This document shows positions 54,031 to 61,792 of a stretch of 64,000 bases of DNA, piece by piece. This stretch comes from Oscillospiraceae bacterium (GTDB lineage Bacteria > Bacillota > Clostridia > Oscillospirales > Oscillospiraceae). The DNA is taken from NCBI GenBank assembly GCA_022800755.1, contig JAAWQX010000006.1:42297-106296 (forward strand), read 5' to 3'. The notes under the pieces were generated by a model, which saw only the letters and a program-made list of their open reading frames with translations, did no database searches and was not told the DNA's origin. Position numbers and translations under genes: made by a program. Position 1 is the stretch's first letter; each line of letters opens with the position of its first letter.

Positions 54031-54834
54031 CATCAGCGCCAGCTGGTAAAATGCCACGGCGCTGGCGGCGGCCACATTCAGGGAATCCACCCCATGGGAC
54101 ATGGGGATGCGCACGGTATAATCACAATGCGCGATGGTGTCAGCTTTCAGCCCGTCGCCCTCAGTGCCCAGCACAATAGCCAGCTTGTCGATGGCAAGCA
54201 GCCGCTCGTCGGCGATGGACAGGGAATCCTCCCGCAACGCCAGAGCCGCCGTCTGAAAGCCCATGCTACGCAAAAGCGCCGGCCAGTCCTCCGGCAGATA
54301 GGCCCACGGCACCTGAAATACCGTCCCCATACTCACCCGGATGGCCCGGCGGTACAGCGGGTCGCTCCCCGCGTCCGTCAGCAGCACCGCGGCAATGTCC
54401 AGCGCCGCGGCACTGCGGAAAATCGCGCCGATGTTGGTGGGATTCATCACATTTTCCAGCACCGCCACCCGCCGGGCGTTCCGGCACACCGCTTCCGCCG
54501 TGGGGAGCGCAGGCCGGTACATGGCGCACAGCATCCCCCGGGTCAAATGAAACCCGGTCAACTGCGTCAGCACCTCCAGCGGCGCGGTATACACCGGAAT
54601 GTCCCCGCAGCGGTCCAGAAGCACTCGGCCTTTGCCCGTCACATGCTGCGGCTCCATCAAGAATGACACCGGCACACAGCCCGCGTTCAGCGCCCGTTCA
54701 ATGACGATGGGACTTTCCGCAATGAACATCCCGTGAGCCGGGTCCGCCCGGTTCACCAACTGGTTTTCCGTCATCCGGGCATACACATCCAGTTCCGGCG
54801 CGGAAAAATCGGATATTTCAATGACCTTCGCCAT
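54016..54834 (-). CDS. TrmH/SpoU-family RNA methyltransferase (second member)
   Basis: 272 residues: N-terminal substrate-binding domain and SPOUT domain with VLENVMNPTNIGAIFRSA (~150), VLGTEGDGLK (~220) and IPMSHGVDSLNVAAASAV (~245). A 2'-O-ribose methyltransferase for rRNA or tRNA. Start at 54834 with GGAGGA 6 bases upstream; the ATG at 54840 abuts that site directly and is unlikely. Downstream end of a three-gene leftward set. Confidence 0.92.
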   Translation of the reverse strand: MAKVIEISDFSAPELDVYARMTENQLVNRADPAHGMFIAESPIVIERALNAGCVPVSFLMEPQHVTGKGRVLLDRCGDIPVYTAPLEVLTQLTGFHLTRGMLCAMYRPALPTAEAVCRNARRVAVLENVMNPTNIGAIFRSAAALDIAAVLLTDAGSDPLYRRAIRVSMGTVFQVPWAYLPEDWPALLRSMGFQTAALALREDSLSIADERLLAIDKLAIVLGTEGDGLKADTIAHCDYTVRIPMSHGVDSLNVAAASAVAFYQLALMKTPL

Positions 54835-54836
54835 GT

Positions 54837-55019
54837 TCATTCCTCCAGTGCCTGATCGATCAAATCCAGCGCAATGCGAAATGCATCAATGCGCCGCCGG
54901 GTCAGCGTATGCTGAGACTTTCCCGGTGTAAGCTTTAAAAGCGCCTTCTCGCACTTCCCCAATGTAGACGCAATAGACCGTTTCGCTTCCAGCAATTCTT
55001 GTTCCGTATATCTGTCCAT
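54837..55019 (-). CDS. Small conserved-looking helical protein
   Basis: 60 residues, predicted all-helical and highly charged (MDRYTEQELLEAKRSI to the acidic end DLIDQALEE). The start at 55019 lies 7 bases after the upstream gene stop. Arrangement between a DUF5655-like gene and an RNA methyltransferase, with overlaps of a few bases, supports a real gene. I cannot assign a function. Confidence 0.65.
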   Translation of the reverse strand: MDRYTEQELLEAKRSIASTLGKCEKALLKLTPGKSQHTLTRRRIDAFRIALDLIDQALEE

Positions 55020-55026
55020 AAGCACC

Positions 55027-55422
55027 TCACCGCTTTGCCTCAGCAAATTCCCAAGCCCGCCGCAGCCACTCCATCAACTCTCCGTCGATCTTCTCCGCAT
55101 CCGATACCACCACATGATGGGTCCAGCGCCCCGGGTACGGCTCCGTAGCCACCGCGATTCGGGAAGATTTCAACCGGGTCCCTAACCCAAAACTCACAAG
55201 AATGCACTGCTTCGGCCAGTCCTTTTTCCTCCGTACCGGCAACGACGCAGCCGCGAACAAATGCCGTCCATAAAAACTGACCTGCGTTTTCTGTACCTTG
55301 ACCGACGCGTCCGGAAATTCCCGCTCCATCCATGCAAACAGCGTCTCATATAAGCCCAATTCCGCCGGTTTTGCATCAAAAAAACGCAGAATATCGGCTT
55401 GATAATGCTCCAAAACCCGCAT
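55027..55422 (-). CDS. DUF5655-like protein
   Basis: 131 residues, with ASVKVQKTQVSFYGRHLFAA and the central WPKQCILVSFGL and RWTHHVVV strands, a pattern of the DUF5655/DUF1801-type alpha/beta domain found in many Bacillota. Role unknown. GGGGGGAG precedes the ATG. First gene of the leftward trio; the thi operon starts divergently about 120 bases away. Confidence 0.7.
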   Translation of the reverse strand: MRVLEHYQADILRFFDAKPAELGLYETLFAWMEREFPDASVKVQKTQVSFYGRHLFAAASLPVRRKKDWPKQCILVSFGLGTRLKSSRIAVATEPYPGRWTHHVVVSDAEKIDGELMEWLRRAWEFAEAKR

Positions 55423-55538
55423 GTGTCTCCCCCCCTATTTTGCAAGATTTTACCACAAATCCCGCCAACATGGAAGCATCCTCCGGTTTTTTGCGGAAAA
55501 AAGATACGGCAAAAACGGGAAACGCAGGAAACTGCCTA

Positions 55539-55567
55539 TTGCATTTTCAGAAAAAAGCGTATATACT
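55539..55567 (+). promoter_or_regulatory. Promoter of the thiamine salvage operon
   Basis: TTGCAT (55539-55544), 17-base spacer, TATACT (55562-55567), placing transcription start about 10 bases before the TPP riboswitch. Confidence 0.82.
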
Positions 55568-55582
55568 CAAATCTACAATCGA

Positions 55583-55669
55583 ACAGACGGGAGCTTGTAG
55601 ACAGGCTGAGAGGAAGGTGTGACCTTCAACCGATAACCTGATTTGGATAATGCCAACGTAGGGATGACT
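55583..55669 (+). ncRNA. TPP riboswitch (THI element)
   Basis: P3 stem AGCTTGT/ACAGGCT (55592-55598 with 55601-55607), the pyrimidine-binding CTGAGA (55606-55611), an extra hairpin GAAGG/CCTTC, and the pyrophosphate half with CCTGATTTGGATAATGCCAA and CGTAGGGA (55637-55663) match the TPP aptamer consensus. Located after the promoter and before a terminator and thiW. Ligand binding should switch off the operon when thiamine diphosphate is plentiful. Confidence 0.96.
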
Positions 55670-55684
55670 GAAAGACCGACAGCA

Positions 55685-55717
55685 ACGGGAACACCCAGAT
55701 CAGGTGTTCCCGTTTTT
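55685..55717 (+). terminator. Riboswitch-controlled terminator
   Basis: Perfect 11-bp stem ACGGGAACACC (55685-55695) with complement (55703-55713), then TTTT. The loop and 3' strand contain ATCAGGT (55699-55705), exactly complementary to the aptamer core ACCTGAT (55636-55642), which supplies the antiterminator pairing when no ligand is bound. Confidence 0.9.
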
Positions 55718-55730
55718 CGTGCGCCATCTT

Positions 55731-55949
55731 ATGAGAAAGGAGGAACCGGCAGTTCCCGCGAAAGCGGGCGGACGGATGGGGAGCGCCTTGCGTCTGAAAT
55801 CAACAGCGATGGGAAGCCGTGTTCCGGCGTGAGAGGAAGCCAATGAGCTTCGACCGATCTTCCCCGGGGCGGACCACGGCCCGGCGGACACAGAGAAGCG
55901 TCGCTGGAAATTGCCGTTTTCTCTGGATCTTTCAAAGAGGTGCAAACAC
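55731..55949 (+). ncRNA. Second structured leader with a partial TPP-like aptamer
   Basis: The ~230 bases between the terminator and thiW contain no convincing gene. Within them GATGGGAAGC (55808-55817), TGAGAGGAAG (55830-55839) and CTTCGACCGAT (55848-55858) repeat the pyrimidine-sensing half of the upstream TPP riboswitch in the same order and nearly the same spacing, but the pyrophosphate-sensing half is replaced by a GC hairpin CCGGG/CCCGG. Other foldable parts are GGAAC/GTTCC (55742-55756) and CCCGC-GAAA-GCGGG (55755-55768), which compete for two bases, and CAGAGAA/TTCTCTG near 55889-55924. Variant or decayed riboswitch; inference. Confidence 0.5.
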
Positions 55950-55950
55950 A

Positions 55951-56448
55951 ATGAATAGAACCGCAATCAAGAAAATGATCCTGTGCGCGATTTTCGCCGG
56001 ATTGGCGTTCGTGCTCAATACCTTTGTTTACTTCCCCGCCATGGCGCCCTTTCAGCATTTTGTTGACGTGTTGGCGACGGTATTTCTCGGTCCCTGGTAC
56101 GCCTGCGCCAGCGCTTTTATCTGCGGCGTACTGCGAATGATGTCCGGGCGCACGATCCAGGCAATCACCGGGGCTGTGTTCGGCCCCATTCTCGGCGGAC
56201 TGCTCTATAAAAAAACAAAAAACATCTATCTTGTGTTCTTGGGCGAGGTGGTCGGCACAGGGCTTTTCGGTGCCCTGGCCTCCTACCCGCTGATGAAGCT
56301 GTTTTACAGTCTGGACGTACAAAATCCCCTTTATTATATCCCCTTCTACACGCCCTCCGCGGTGGTAGGCGGAGCCATGGGCGTGGCCGTGCTGATCATG
56401 TTTAAGAAAAGCGGCGTGCTTGAGCGGATGCTCAATGAAATGAAGTGA
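55951..56448 (+). CDS. thiW: ThiW-family energy-coupling thiazole transporter component
   Basis: 165 residues, five to six transmembrane segments, with FPAMAPFQHFVDVLATVFLG (~28-47) and GRTIQAITGAVFGP, the ThiW pattern. ThiW is thought to be an ECF S-component for hydroxyethylthiazole; the ECF ATPase and T-component must come from elsewhere. The ATG at 55951 has AGAGGTG 9 bases upstream; longer frames run into the structured leader. Confidence 0.9.
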   Translation: MNRTAIKKMILCAIFAGLAFVLNTFVYFPAMAPFQHFVDVLATVFLGPWYACASAFICGVLRMMSGRTIQAITGAVFGPILGGLLYKKTKNIYLVFLGEVVGTGLFGALASYPLMKLFYSLDVQNPLYYIPFYTPSAVVGGAMGVAVLIMFKKSGVLERMLNEMK

Positions 56449-56459
56449 GGCGACAAGAT

Positions 56460-57290
56460 ATGGAATCATTTGAAATCGCTTTGCGGCGCGTGCGGGAGCG
56501 CGCACCGCTGGTGCAGTGCATCACGAACTTTGTCACGGTGAACGACTGCGCCAATATCATCCTGGCCGCCGGCGGTTCCCCATCCATGGCGCAGGACGAG
56601 CGTGAGGCAGAGGAGGCCGTGACCTGCGCGCAGGCATTGGTATGCAACATGGGAGCCGTTGAGCGTTTGCCGTCTATGCTCCTTGCGGGAAAGCGGGCCA
56701 ACGTATTGGGAATCCCCGTGGTGCTGGACCCGGTCGCCTGCGGCGGCACCCAGCTGCGCCGGGACGCGTCCCGGAAATTGCTGGATCATGTGCGCTTTTC
56801 CGTTATTCGGGGCAACGCGTCGGAAATCCGTTTCCTGGCGGGGCAGCAGACAGCGGGCAGCGGCGTGGACGTCACCGCATCTGATGCCATTATGGAAGAA
56901 AACTTGGCAGACGGCGTGGCGGCGGCAACGACACTGGCACAAAAAACAGGGAGCGTCGTCGCCGTTTCCGGCGCGCTGGACATCATATCGGATGGAACCC
57001 GGACCGCCATTTTACGAAATGGCTGCGCCACCATGGCCCGCATCACTGGAAGCGGCTGCATGGTGACTTCCCTCATCGGGGCCTTTTGCGGAGCGAACCC
57101 CGGCGACGCCTTCACCGCCGCGGCCGCGGCTATGGGTTCCATGGGCGTGTGCGGAGAGTTGGCCGAGGCCAAACGGCTGAAATACGGCACGGGAAACGCC
57201 AGTTTCCGCACAGATTTGATCGACGCTATGTTCAATCTCACACCAGAACAACTCACGGAGGGTATTCATTATGAGCTTTACCAAAGATGA
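56460..57290 (+). CDS. thiM: Hydroxyethylthiazole kinase
   Basis: 276 residues, ribokinase-like fold: PLVQCITNFVTVNDCAN (~20), LDPVACGGT (~88), RGNASEI (~120) and the anion-hole GSGCMVTSLIGAF (~197). It phosphorylates thiazole alcohol taken up by ThiW. The ATG at 56460 follows the thiW stop by 11 bases with GAGG upstream; it overlaps thiE by 20 bases. Confidence 0.96.
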   Translation: MESFEIALRRVRERAPLVQCITNFVTVNDCANIILAAGGSPSMAQDEREAEEAVTCAQALVCNMGAVERLPSMLLAGKRANVLGIPVVLDPVACGGTQLRRDASRKLLDHVRFSVIRGNASEIRFLAGQQTAGSGVDVTASDAIMEENLADGVAAATTLAQKTGSVVAVSGALDIISDGTRTAILRNGCATMARITGSGCMVTSLIGAFCGANPGDAFTAAAAAMGSMGVCGELAEAKRLKYGTGNASFRTDLIDAMFNLTPEQLTEGIHYELYQR

Positions 57291-57930
57291 GATCCGGGCT
57301 TCCATGCTGCTGTACGCGGTGACGGACCGTATGTGGCTCAAGCCCGGCGAAACACTCACCGGCGTGTGCGAGCCGGTGCTGAAAAGCGGAGCAACCTTCC
57401 TGCAAATCCGAGAAAAGGATCTGGACCCCGCCGCTTTTGAGCGGGAGGCCCGGGAATTAAAGACCCTGTGCGCCCGGTACCGGGTTCCTTTTGTCGTGAA
57501 CGACAGTGTGGAAATCGCGCTGGATATCGGTGCGGACGGCGTCCATGTAGGGCAGTCCGATATCAAAGGCCGGGACCTGCGCGCCCTGCTGGGGCCAACG
57601 AGAATCCTGGGTATTTCCGCCGGAACTGTCGCAGAGGCCGAGGCGGCCGAGGCCGTTGGCGCGGACTATATTGGTGTTGGCGCCGTCTTTGCCACCGGGA
57701 CAAAGAAAAACGCGCGCACCCTTACCATGGAACGGCTGCGCGCCATTGTGAACGCGGTATCCATTCCGGTAGTCGCCATCGGCGGCATCAGCGAGGACAA
57801 CCTGACGGAGCTGGCCGGCAGCGGTGTGGACGGTATTGCGGTGGTTTCCGCGATTTTCGGCGCGCCGGACCCCGGTATGGCCGCAGCGAGATTACGCAAG
57901 CGCGCGCAGGAGATGTTCGGCCATGGATAA
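57271..57930 (+). CDS. thiE: Thiamine phosphate synthase
   Basis: 219-residue TIM barrel: LQIREKDLD (~44), VNDSVEIALDIGADGVHVGQSD (positions ~75-96), GVGAVFATGTKKNA (~135) and VAIGGI (~170), the usual pyrophosphate and thiazole-binding residues. It joins HMP-PP (from ThiD) and thiazole phosphate (from ThiM) to thiamine phosphate. Translation is probably coupled to thiM through the 20-base overlap. Confidence 0.96.
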   Translation: MSFTKDEIRASMLLYAVTDRMWLKPGETLTGVCEPVLKSGATFLQIREKDLDPAAFEREARELKTLCARYRVPFVVNDSVEIALDIGADGVHVGQSDIKGRDLRALLGPTRILGISAGTVAEAEAAEAVGADYIGVGAVFATGTKKNARTLTMERLRAIVNAVSIPVVAIGGISEDNLTELAGSGVDGIAVVSAIFGAPDPGMAAARLRKRAQEMFGHG

Positions 57931-58564
57931 GCAATACGCGATTTTTGATATGGACGGTACGCTGGTGGACTCCATGCCCTACTGGTGCAGCCTGGCCAGA
58001 GAATATCTGGAGAAAAAAGGCGTCAAGGATGTATCCGTGGCAATTCTGGACCAAATCCGGCCCATGACCATGACGGAATCCGGGAGCCTGTTCATTCGGG
58101 AATACGGCTTTTCCTGCACCCCGGAGGATGTGGCCGATGAGATGAACGCTATGATGGTGGCGCATTACCGTACAGACGTTCCCCTAAAGTCCGGCGCCAA
58201 GGAATACTTGTCGAGGTTAAAGGCCCGGGGTGTACGAATGTGCGTGGCTTCCGCTACGGCGGAGCCGCTTATGGAAATCTGCTTGGACCGCCTTGGCGTA
58301 CTGGGGTATTTCGACTTCCTCATTTCCTGCGAAACCGTGGGCGTGGGGAAAAACCGGCCTGATGTATATCTGGAAGCCGCAAGGCGGCTGGGCGGTGCGC
58401 CGGAACGGACCGCCGTGTATGAAGATGCGGTATTCGCCGCAAAAACCGCCAAAACCGCGGGATTTTATGTGGTGGGCGTCTATGACGAGAGCGCCGATGC
58501 CCACTGGGCGGATTTGATGCGGCTCGCAGACGAGACCATCTGTGATTTTAAGGAGGAAGTTTAA
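57923..58564 (+). CDS. HAD-IA phosphatase of the thiamine operon
   Basis: 213 residues: motif I DMDGTLVDS (~9), motif II SATAEP (~105), motif III K (~150, GVGKNRPDVY) and motif IV EDAVFAAKTA (~170), beta-PGM-like. It overlaps thiE by 8 bases and lies before a thiamine-binding gene, which suggests a pathway substrate such as thiamine phosphate or HMP phosphate. This is inference from position; housekeeping phosphatases of the same fold are promiscuous. Confidence 0.85.
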   Translation: MDKQYAIFDMDGTLVDSMPYWCSLAREYLEKKGVKDVSVAILDQIRPMTMTESGSLFIREYGFSCTPEDVADEMNAMMVAHYRTDVPLKSGAKEYLSRLKARGVRMCVASATAEPLMEICLDRLGVLGYFDFLISCETVGVGKNRPDVYLEAARRLGGAPERTAVYEDAVFAAKTAKTAGFYVVGVYDESADAHWADLMRLADETICDFKEEV

Positions 58565-58565
58565 T

Positions 58566-58868
58566 ATGAGCGCCAGTATCGCCATTCAAGTGCTGCCGGA
58601 AGCCCCCAATGACCGGGAGCTGTGCCGCATCGTGGACGAGGTCATCAGCTACATCGCGAAAAGCGGCCTGCGCTATGAGGTTGGCCCGTTTGAAACCACC
58701 ATTGAGGGGGACAGCTACGACCAGCTTATGGATATTGTAAAGGAATGCCAGCATGTAGCCGTCCGGGCCGGTGCGCCGAAGGTATCCGCCTATGTGAAGA
58801 TCGTCTATCGCCCGGCGGGAGATATTTTGACCATCGAGCAAAAACTGGAAAAGTATCAGCGCCGCTGA
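58566..58868 (+). CDS. Thiamine-binding protein, DUF77/YkoF-like
   Basis: 100 residues forming one ferredoxin-like ACT-type domain: ASIAIQVLPEAPNDRELCRI, SGLRYEVGPFETTIEGD and the C-terminal AYVKIVYRPAGD. DUF77 proteins (MTH1187, YqgV, YkoF) bind thiamine or HMP without known catalysis and are often near thi genes. AAGGAGG precedes the ATG; it starts 1 base after the HAD stop. It may act as carrier or sensor of the salvaged pyrimidine. Confidence 0.87.
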   Translation: MSASIAIQVLPEAPNDRELCRIVDEVISYIAKSGLRYEVGPFETTIEGDSYDQLMDIVKECQHVAVRAGAPKVSAYVKIVYRPAGDILTIEQKLEKYQRR

Positions 58869-58943
58869 TATTTCATACAGCGGCAGATCGGGGGCACCAC
58901 TTTCTGTCGCTCAACAAAAATAATGCAAAAAGGAGCAAAAACA

Positions 58944-59750
58944 ATGAAAACAGCATTATCAATCGCTGGAACAGACCCCAGCGGAGGCGCCGGGATTCAG
59001 GCCGATCTGAAAACGATGACCATGAATGGGGTGTTTGCCATGAGCGCCGTCACGGCGCTGGTGGCCCAGAACACCACCGGCGTCACGAGTATTCTGGAAG
59101 TTTCCCCGGAATTTCTGGGACAACAGCTGGACTGTGTGTTCACGGACATTTTTCCCGACGCGGTGAAAACCGGCATGGTCTCGTCCATTCCGCTTATTGA
59201 GATGATCGGAGCAAAGCTGCGGCAGTATCAGGCCAAACAGATCGTGGTGGACCCGGTGATGGTAGCCACCAGCGGTGACCGGCTCATCTCGGAAGATGCC
59301 ATCGATGCTTTAAAGCACACACTGCTGCCCTTGGCGGGCCTTGTCACGCCCAATATCCCGGAGGCGGAAATCCTGTCCGGACGCCCGATTCACGGCAAGG
59401 AAGATATTATAGCTGCCGCGAAAGGCATCGGAGACGCCTATGGCTGTGCCGTACTCCTCAAGGGCGGGCATAATATCAATGACGCCAACGATTTTTTGTA
59501 CGCCGGCAGCGTCCAGCGCTGGTTTTACGGCAAACGCATCAACAATCCCAACACCCACGGCACAGGCTGTACCCTCTCGTCGGCTATCGCGTCGAATTTA
59601 GCCAAGGGCTTTGATCTGGAAGCCGCGGTGGAGCGGGCAAAATCGTATATATCCGGCGCGCTTGCGGCGATGCTGGATTTAGGCAAGGGCCGCGGCCCCA
59701 TGCGGCACAATTTCAACCTCACCGGCGAATTCGCAAAGGAGGCGCGGTGA
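58944..59750 (+). CDS. thiD: Hydroxymethylpyrimidine (phosphate) kinase
   Basis: 268 residues, ribokinase fold: ALSIAGTDPSGGAGIQADLK (~4-23), DPVMVATSGD (~105), LLKGGH (~180) and HGTGCTLSSAIASNLA (~210). It phosphorylates HMP twice to HMP-PP. The ATG at 58944 has AAGGAG 8 bases upstream. The gap of ~75 bases after the previous gene shows no terminator. Confidence 0.97.
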   Translation: MKTALSIAGTDPSGGAGIQADLKTMTMNGVFAMSAVTALVAQNTTGVTSILEVSPEFLGQQLDCVFTDIFPDAVKTGMVSSIPLIEMIGAKLRQYQAKQIVVDPVMVATSGDRLISEDAIDALKHTLLPLAGLVTPNIPEAEILSGRPIHGKEDIIAAAKGIGDAYGCAVLLKGGHNINDANDFLYAGSVQRWFYGKRINNPNTHGTGCTLSSAIASNLAKGFDLEAAVERAKSYISGALAAMLDLGKGRGPMRHNFNLTGEFAKEAR

Positions 59751-60919
59751 TGGAAACAAAGCGCACTTCGGTCTTTGAAAACGGCCTGATCTGGTTCGGC
59801 GCGGGCGTCTCCCTGGCAGAAATCCTCACCGGTACGGCCCTGGCGCCCTTGGGATTCAAAAAAGGCCTGCTGGCCATCCTGATCGGCCACGTCATCGGCT
59901 GCGCCCTCTTGTTCGCGGCAGGTCTCATCGGCGGGCGCACCCGGAAAAGCGCCATGGAGACAGTGAAACTCAGCTTCGGGCAAAAAGGCGCGCTGCTGTT
60001 CGCTCTGCTGAACGTCCTTCAGCTGGTCGGCTGGACCGCCATCATGATCTACGACGGCGCGTTAGCCGCGGGCGGGATCTGGTCGCCGGGCCATTGGGTC
60101 TGGTGCCTGGTGATCGGCGGCCTAATCGTACTGTGGCTGGCGGTCGGCATTCAAAACCTGTCTAAAATCAACACCGTCGCTATGGCGGCACTGTTCGCCT
60201 TGACCCTCGTATTGAGTTTTGTCATCTTCAAACGGGACAATATCATTACGTTCACCATTGGAGAAATGAGTTTCGGCGCCGCGGTAGAGCTGTCCGTTGC
60301 CATGCCCCTATCCTGGCTCCCTCTCATCAGCGACTACACCCGGGATGCGGAAAAGCCGGTAAAAGCCACCGCGGTGAGCGCGGGCGTTTACGGCCTGGTG
60401 AGCTGCTGGATGTATATCATCGGCATGGGCGCGGCGATTTTCACCGAGGAATCCGGCATTGCCCAAATCCTGATGAAATCGGGCCTTGGCATCGCCGGAC
60501 TGCTCATCATCGTGTTCTCCACCGTGACCACCACTTTTCTGGACGCCTGGTCCGCCGGAGTTTCCGGCGAGACCGTCTCCCCAAAGGTCAATGGCAAGCT
60601 GATGTCCATTGCGGTGGCTGTTATCGGAACCGTCAGCGCTATCCTGTTCCCCATGGATGACATCACGGATTTCCTGTATCTCATCGGTTCCGTGTTCGCC
60701 CCTATGATCGCCATTCAGATCGCGGACCATTTCATTTTGCGCGCCGACCATAGCGGACAGCGTTTTGATGTAAGGAATCTGATCGTCTGGGCCGTAGGCT
60801 TTGTTGTGTACCGACTGCTCATGCAAGCAGATATTCCCGTAGGCAATACGCTGCCGGACATGGTCATCACCATGCTGCTGTGTGTGATGGCCAGCCGGGT
60901 CGGCAGACATCGAATGTAA
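59750..60919 (+). CDS. cytX: CytX-type hydroxymethylpyrimidine permease (NCS1 family)
   Basis: 389 residues, about twelve transmembrane segments, NCS1 pattern: WFGAGVSLAEILTGTALAPLG (~14-34) and MPLSWLPLISDYTRDAE (~185). In thi operons this subfamily (CytX) imports HMP. The ATG overlaps the thiD stop as TGATG with AAGGAGG 7 bases upstream. Together with ThiW it gives uptake of both halves of thiamine. A cytosine or purine substrate is less likely in this context. Confidence 0.92.
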   Translation: METKRTSVFENGLIWFGAGVSLAEILTGTALAPLGFKKGLLAILIGHVIGCALLFAAGLIGGRTRKSAMETVKLSFGQKGALLFALLNVLQLVGWTAIMIYDGALAAGGIWSPGHWVWCLVIGGLIVLWLAVGIQNLSKINTVAMAALFALTLVLSFVIFKRDNIITFTIGEMSFGAAVELSVAMPLSWLPLISDYTRDAEKPVKATAVSAGVYGLVSCWMYIIGMGAAIFTEESGIAQILMKSGLGIAGLLIIVFSTVTTTFLDAWSAGVSGETVSPKVNGKLMSIAVAVIGTVSAILFPMDDITDFLYLIGSVFAPMIAIQIADHFILRADHSGQRFDVRNLIVWAVGFVVYRLLMQADIPVGNTLPDMVITMLLCVMASRVGRHRM

Positions 60920-60931
60920 TAGAACATACAT

Positions 60932-60978
60932 AAAAAGTAATGGAAACCGCTTGCGTTGAGCGGTTTCCATTACTTTTT
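60932..60978 (+). terminator. Terminator of the thiamine operon
   Basis: Perfect 20-bp stem (60932-60951 with 60959-60978), 7-base loop, A tract before and T tract at the end. Confidence 0.95.
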
Positions 60979-61031
60979 GTTATAGAGGAATTGTTCCCTT
61001 TCGCGAGAAACTTCGAATCCATTTCAAAGCA

Positions 61032-61061
61032 AAAGCGGTCCTCCGATCGGTGGACCGCTTT
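61032..61061 (-). terminator. Original terminator of the tRNA-Leu-like gene
   Basis: 10-bp stem AAAGCGGTCC (61032-61041) with GGACCGCTTT (61052-61061) and T residues on the minus strand, directly behind the CCA end of the tRNA fragment. Confidence 0.75.
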
Positions 61062-61086
61062 GGTGCGGGAGATGGGACTTGAACCC
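61061..61086 (-). other. 3' fragment of a tRNA (probably Leu), attachment site of the right-hand element
   Basis: Minus strand: T-loop and 3' T-stem (GGGTTCAAGTCCCAT, 61086-61072), acceptor strand CTCCCGC (61071-61065), discriminator A and CCA (61063-61061). Upstream of GGG the T-stem pairing is already lost and nothing tRNA-like follows to the right. Acceptor type and A73 fit tRNA-Leu; the isoacceptor cannot be read. It marks the chromosome/element border. Confidence 0.7.
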
Positions 61087-61159
61087 TAATAAAGTATTTG
61101 ATTTAAAATTGCTCGTGCGTTTTTTGTGTAGATAGCTGTGTCCAATAGTAATCCACCTG

Positions 61160-61792
61160 TTACAGACGGAACACCTCAGCACGATCCAAGACGCTCAGCA
61201 ACTTGAGCATATCCAGAGACAAGTCCAGGTCCGCCGGGTATCCCTGCGGGTCTTTTTTCCCGCCGGAACCAACCAGCACCCGCTTGTCCATCAGCTTCTT
61301 TACCGTGGGCTGCGCCCAGTCCGGCATTTCTTTCAACGTGTTATATCTCTGCATACTTGCTTCCTCCTTCATATCGTTGATCGGAAAATTCCGCCCCGGG
61401 CACGCCGTGGCATTGAAATCCCGGTGTCCCTTGATTTCCAGCGGCCCATACTTCCCCAGCAGATACCGCAGCAGCTCCACGCCGGCCTCGTACTGTGCCC
61501 CAGGCATGGTCTCCGTCTGGAAATTGCCCTCGAAGCACACGCCGATGGTCCTGGCATTGTAATGGGCCGTATGCGTCCCGATCTGCGCCTCCGGCCGCCC
61601 CCGGTAGACCTTGCCGTCCTGCCGCACGTAGAAGTGGTACCCAATGCCCGGCCAGCCCTGCCCGCGGTGGATGCGGTGCACATCCTCCACGCTCCCGTGG
61701 CCGGCGCTGTGGTGCAGCACGATCGTGTCCGTCCCCCGGCGCTTTTCGGGAATCCACTTCCAGTCGTATGTCTGCTCAATGATGTTAAGCAT
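61160..61792 (-). CDS. Phage endolysin, N-acetylmuramoyl-L-alanine amidase (Amidase_2/PGRP)
   Basis: 210 residues: amidase domain at ~1-145 with zinc ligands in LHHSAG (~28), GHRDFNATACPG (~122-133, H and C), then a ~55-residue C-terminal segment starting PDWAQPTVKKLMDK that resembles a helical cell-wall-associated tail. It cleaves the stem peptide from peptidoglycan for lysis. The ATG at 61792 overlaps the holin stop and has GGAGAGG 9 bases upstream. Last gene of the lysis cassette. The 61087-61159 stretch shows no gene. Confidence 0.93.
   Translation of the reverse strand: MLNIIEQTYDWKWIPEKRRGTDTIVLHHSAGHGSVEDVHRIHRGQGWPGIGYHFYVRQDGKVYRGRPEAQIGTHTAHYNARTIGVCFEGNFQTETMPGAQYEAGVELLRYLLGKYGPLEIKGHRDFNATACPGRNFPINDMKEEASMQRYNTLKEMPDWAQPTVKKLMDKRVLVGSGGKKDPQGYPADLDLSLDMLKLLSVLDRAEVFRL

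Noticed and set aside
55729..56505. 258-codon reverse ORF over the thiW leader and thiW
   Set aside because: Antisense to a clear ThiW protein and to structured leader RNA; no ribosome binding site.
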